From Schistosoma mansoni (lineage: Eukaryota; Platyhelminthes; Trematoda; Strigeidida; Schistosomatidae): DNA of 64,000 nucleotides. The stretch lies in assembly GCF_000237925.1 (NCBI RefSeq), contig NW_017386003.1:131720-195719 (forward strand). The letters are read 5' to 3'. Position 1 is the first letter of the stretch; the number at the start of each line of letters is the position of its first letter. The notes beneath the pieces were generated by a model, which saw only the letters and a list, made by a program, of their open reading frames with translations, did not search any database and had not been told where the DNA came from. Made by a program: the position numbers and the translations under genes. Shown here piece after piece: positions 62,426 through 64,000 of this stretch.

Positions 62426-63028
62426 GAAAACTAACCTCAAACATTATGTCATGTTCTGTAATTGCTGGTCTGAAACCAGTTCAAAATATAGATTTGATGT
62501 CATTTATTTTATTTTACAAGTCATTCATTGACATTCTTCGTAAGTTTTTTTTCCAGTTAGATTTACTGTAAACCATCAAGTTTATATCAAACTTTGTCAG
62601 ATGACAAAAAAGCAACTAGGAACATTTTGTATAACAGTAATCAACATTATTATAGGAACATGATGAAATTATGATTGAATAATGAATGCGTCTACGTAAC
62701 TATATACAACTTGATCACTTAAACTACATATCATATGACTTATCAATAATCTAATTGTTGAAAACAGGACAAATCAAATATATTCCATGATAGACGGTGT
62801 TTTACGATTATAAATTTTTCGTCAATCCTTATTATTATAGTAACACTGTTGATTATATTTGAAAATTAAAATAATTTGGATTTGATAAATTCCATTGATT
62901 AAACATATATTTCAGTAAAGACTTTTTAATATGATCTAAGGTATATAAATCTCCACAAAGCCCCTTCTGATTATAATCATACGCTCACTAGTGACTGACT
63001 TCAAAACACATGTCCTTGAGTTCTAGTG

Positions 63029-63350
63029 GGAAGCAGTGACAAGTGGAGTTCAACCACGTCTGTTGTTGAGATATCAACTCACTGAAGACAATTGGTGAAC
63101 GGTTGCTCATACTTCGCGGATTGGTTGAAGTTAGACATTAACACCATTGGATGCCTGCCGGCTCAGTGGTCTATCGGTTAAGTGCTCTGGCCCGAGACTC
63201 GTAGATCCTGGGTTCGAATCTTGCTCGCGAGGCAGGATCGTGGATGCGCACTGCTGATGAGTCCCACAATAGGACGAAACGGCCGTCTAGTGCTCCCAAA
63301 TTTTACATGGTGGTCTAGCTTCAATTGACTCATGATTTCAACTATTAAAA
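63029..63350 (+). repeat. Full-length Sm-alpha-like SINE with intact hammerhead
   Basis: The 5' body (63029-63155) is shared with the copies at 43.1 and 47.3 kb. An A-box-like GGCTCAGTGGTCTATCGGTT (63160-63179) and a B box GGGTTCGAATCTTG (63210-63223) form a tRNA-type promoter. The hammerhead follows, then the tail TGGTGGTCTAGCTTCAATTGAC. It is the best-preserved copy in the window and could be transcribed by pol III. Confidence 0.88.
63248..63293 (+). ncRNA. Hammerhead ribozyme, core intact
   Basis: Stem I is GCACTG (63248-63253) with TAGTGC (63288-63293), five Watson-Crick pairs and one wobble. The core strands are CTGATGA (63254-63260) and GAAA (63276-63279). Stem II is GTCC with GGAC. 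Stem III around GGCC is minimal and the cleavage triplet GTC is at 63285-63287. It matches the full consensus. Confidence 0.85.
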
Positions 63351-63529
63351 AAGTGTATACATCTATTTGATGTAATAAGTAGGTTATATTTCTTGGAATC
63401 AGTTAAACGTGTAAATCTAATCATTTTTGTACTGGTGTCGTCATCAATAAATATCTGCTGAAATATATGAAGTAAGCAATTGGGATTTTCAGTTAAAGTT
63501 CGTAAAATCTCTCGAGAAATTCATGAAAT

Positions 63530-63830
63530 TTCATTGAAATCATGAACCGATTAGTGTTAGACCACAATTGAAAACCCAGAGACCATGAATAATCTTTTTT
63601 TCTAGTATAGAACTCCTAATCAGTGCACACTCATGATCTCGCGCGCGGGACATGAACCCAGGACCTTCAGTCTTATATGTTAATGCCTAATTTCTAAACC
63701 ATTGAGTTGGCATCTGGAGGTGTTAGTATCTAACTTTAATTGACCCACGATATTGCGCGATCATCTTCGGTGGGTAACTGCCTCACACCCAACACAAATT
63801 AGCCCCACTGATCACGGCTTCTCACGAGAA
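63530..63830 (-). repeat. Diverged Sm-alpha-like SINE
   Basis: Minus orientation, facing the intact copy at 63029-63350. The B-box run (CATGAACCCAGGACC on the plus strand) and the 5' body are recognisable. The ribozyme core reads GATTAGGAGTTC and the GAAA strand is lost. Confidence 0.7.
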
Positions 63831-64000
63831 GTTCGGGAGTTTACTCTCGAAGCTAGTCACTAGTGTTAAGATGATATTTGTCAGAAAGAGGATTGTGGAG
63901 ATAGTTGAAATTCATTAAATCCATGAACCTATCTAAGTTAGATTATTACCTCTACAACCCCTTATCAACAATTCATGAAATGTTAATGAAGGGTGTTTAT

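Noticed and set aside
1-64000. CRISPR arrays, operons, bacterial promoters or riboswitches
   Set aside because: Nothing of this kind is present; the window is eukaryotic with spliced genes and retroelements.

Overview
The window looks like nuclear DNA of a schistosome (blood fluke) or close relative. It is AT-rich and gene-poor. It carries tRNA-derived SINEs with a hammerhead-ribozyme core (the Sm-alpha type known from Schistosoma), RTE-like, CR1-like, gypsy and BEL/Pao retroelement remains, and host genes whose first introns are only 35-40 nt long, a known schistosome habit. The species cannot be fixed from the sequence alone.

Layout. 1-4.1 kb: no recognisable gene. 4.1-5.1 kb: a small skewed repeat, a CR1-like tail and a SINE scrap. 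5.4-9.7 kb (+): a complete five-exon myosin essential light chain gene (146 aa). 8.8-14.7 kb: RTE and SINE fragments and AT-rich spacer. 14.7-26.3 kb: a graveyard of at least three decayed gypsy copies (gag, zinc knuckle, protease, RT and integrase pieces, one piece inverted). Nested in one gag copy is a 4,243-bp BEL/Pao-type element (16410-20652, minus strand). 27.1-28.4 kb (-): a 5'-truncated CR1-like RT. 29.8-36.2 kb (+): four exons of an unrecognised gene, incomplete at its 3' end. 37.4-38.1 kb and 55.2-55.7 kb: RTE fragments. 38-51 kb: spacer with SINEs. 51.1-52.6 kb (+): one long coding exon, probably a last exon, of an unrecognised protein. 52.6-64 kb: spacer, microsatellites and SINEs, two of which keep an intact hammerhead core.

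Main discovery. The BEL/Pao element has 520-bp LTRs that differ at about five sites, TG...CA ends and a 5-bp target duplication (GCATG). It has no gag, protease, RT or RNase H. In their place is a stretch encoding RRM1, RRM2 and half of RRM3 of an RBM15/Spenito (Spen-family) RNA-binding protein, joined directly to the element's own integrase region. The RNA-binding part and the integrase share one reading frame of 988 codons, broken only by two TAA codons. This looks like a recent capture of a host mRNA by an LTR retrotransposon, comparable in logic to transducing retroviruses, and it is the feature most worth following up.
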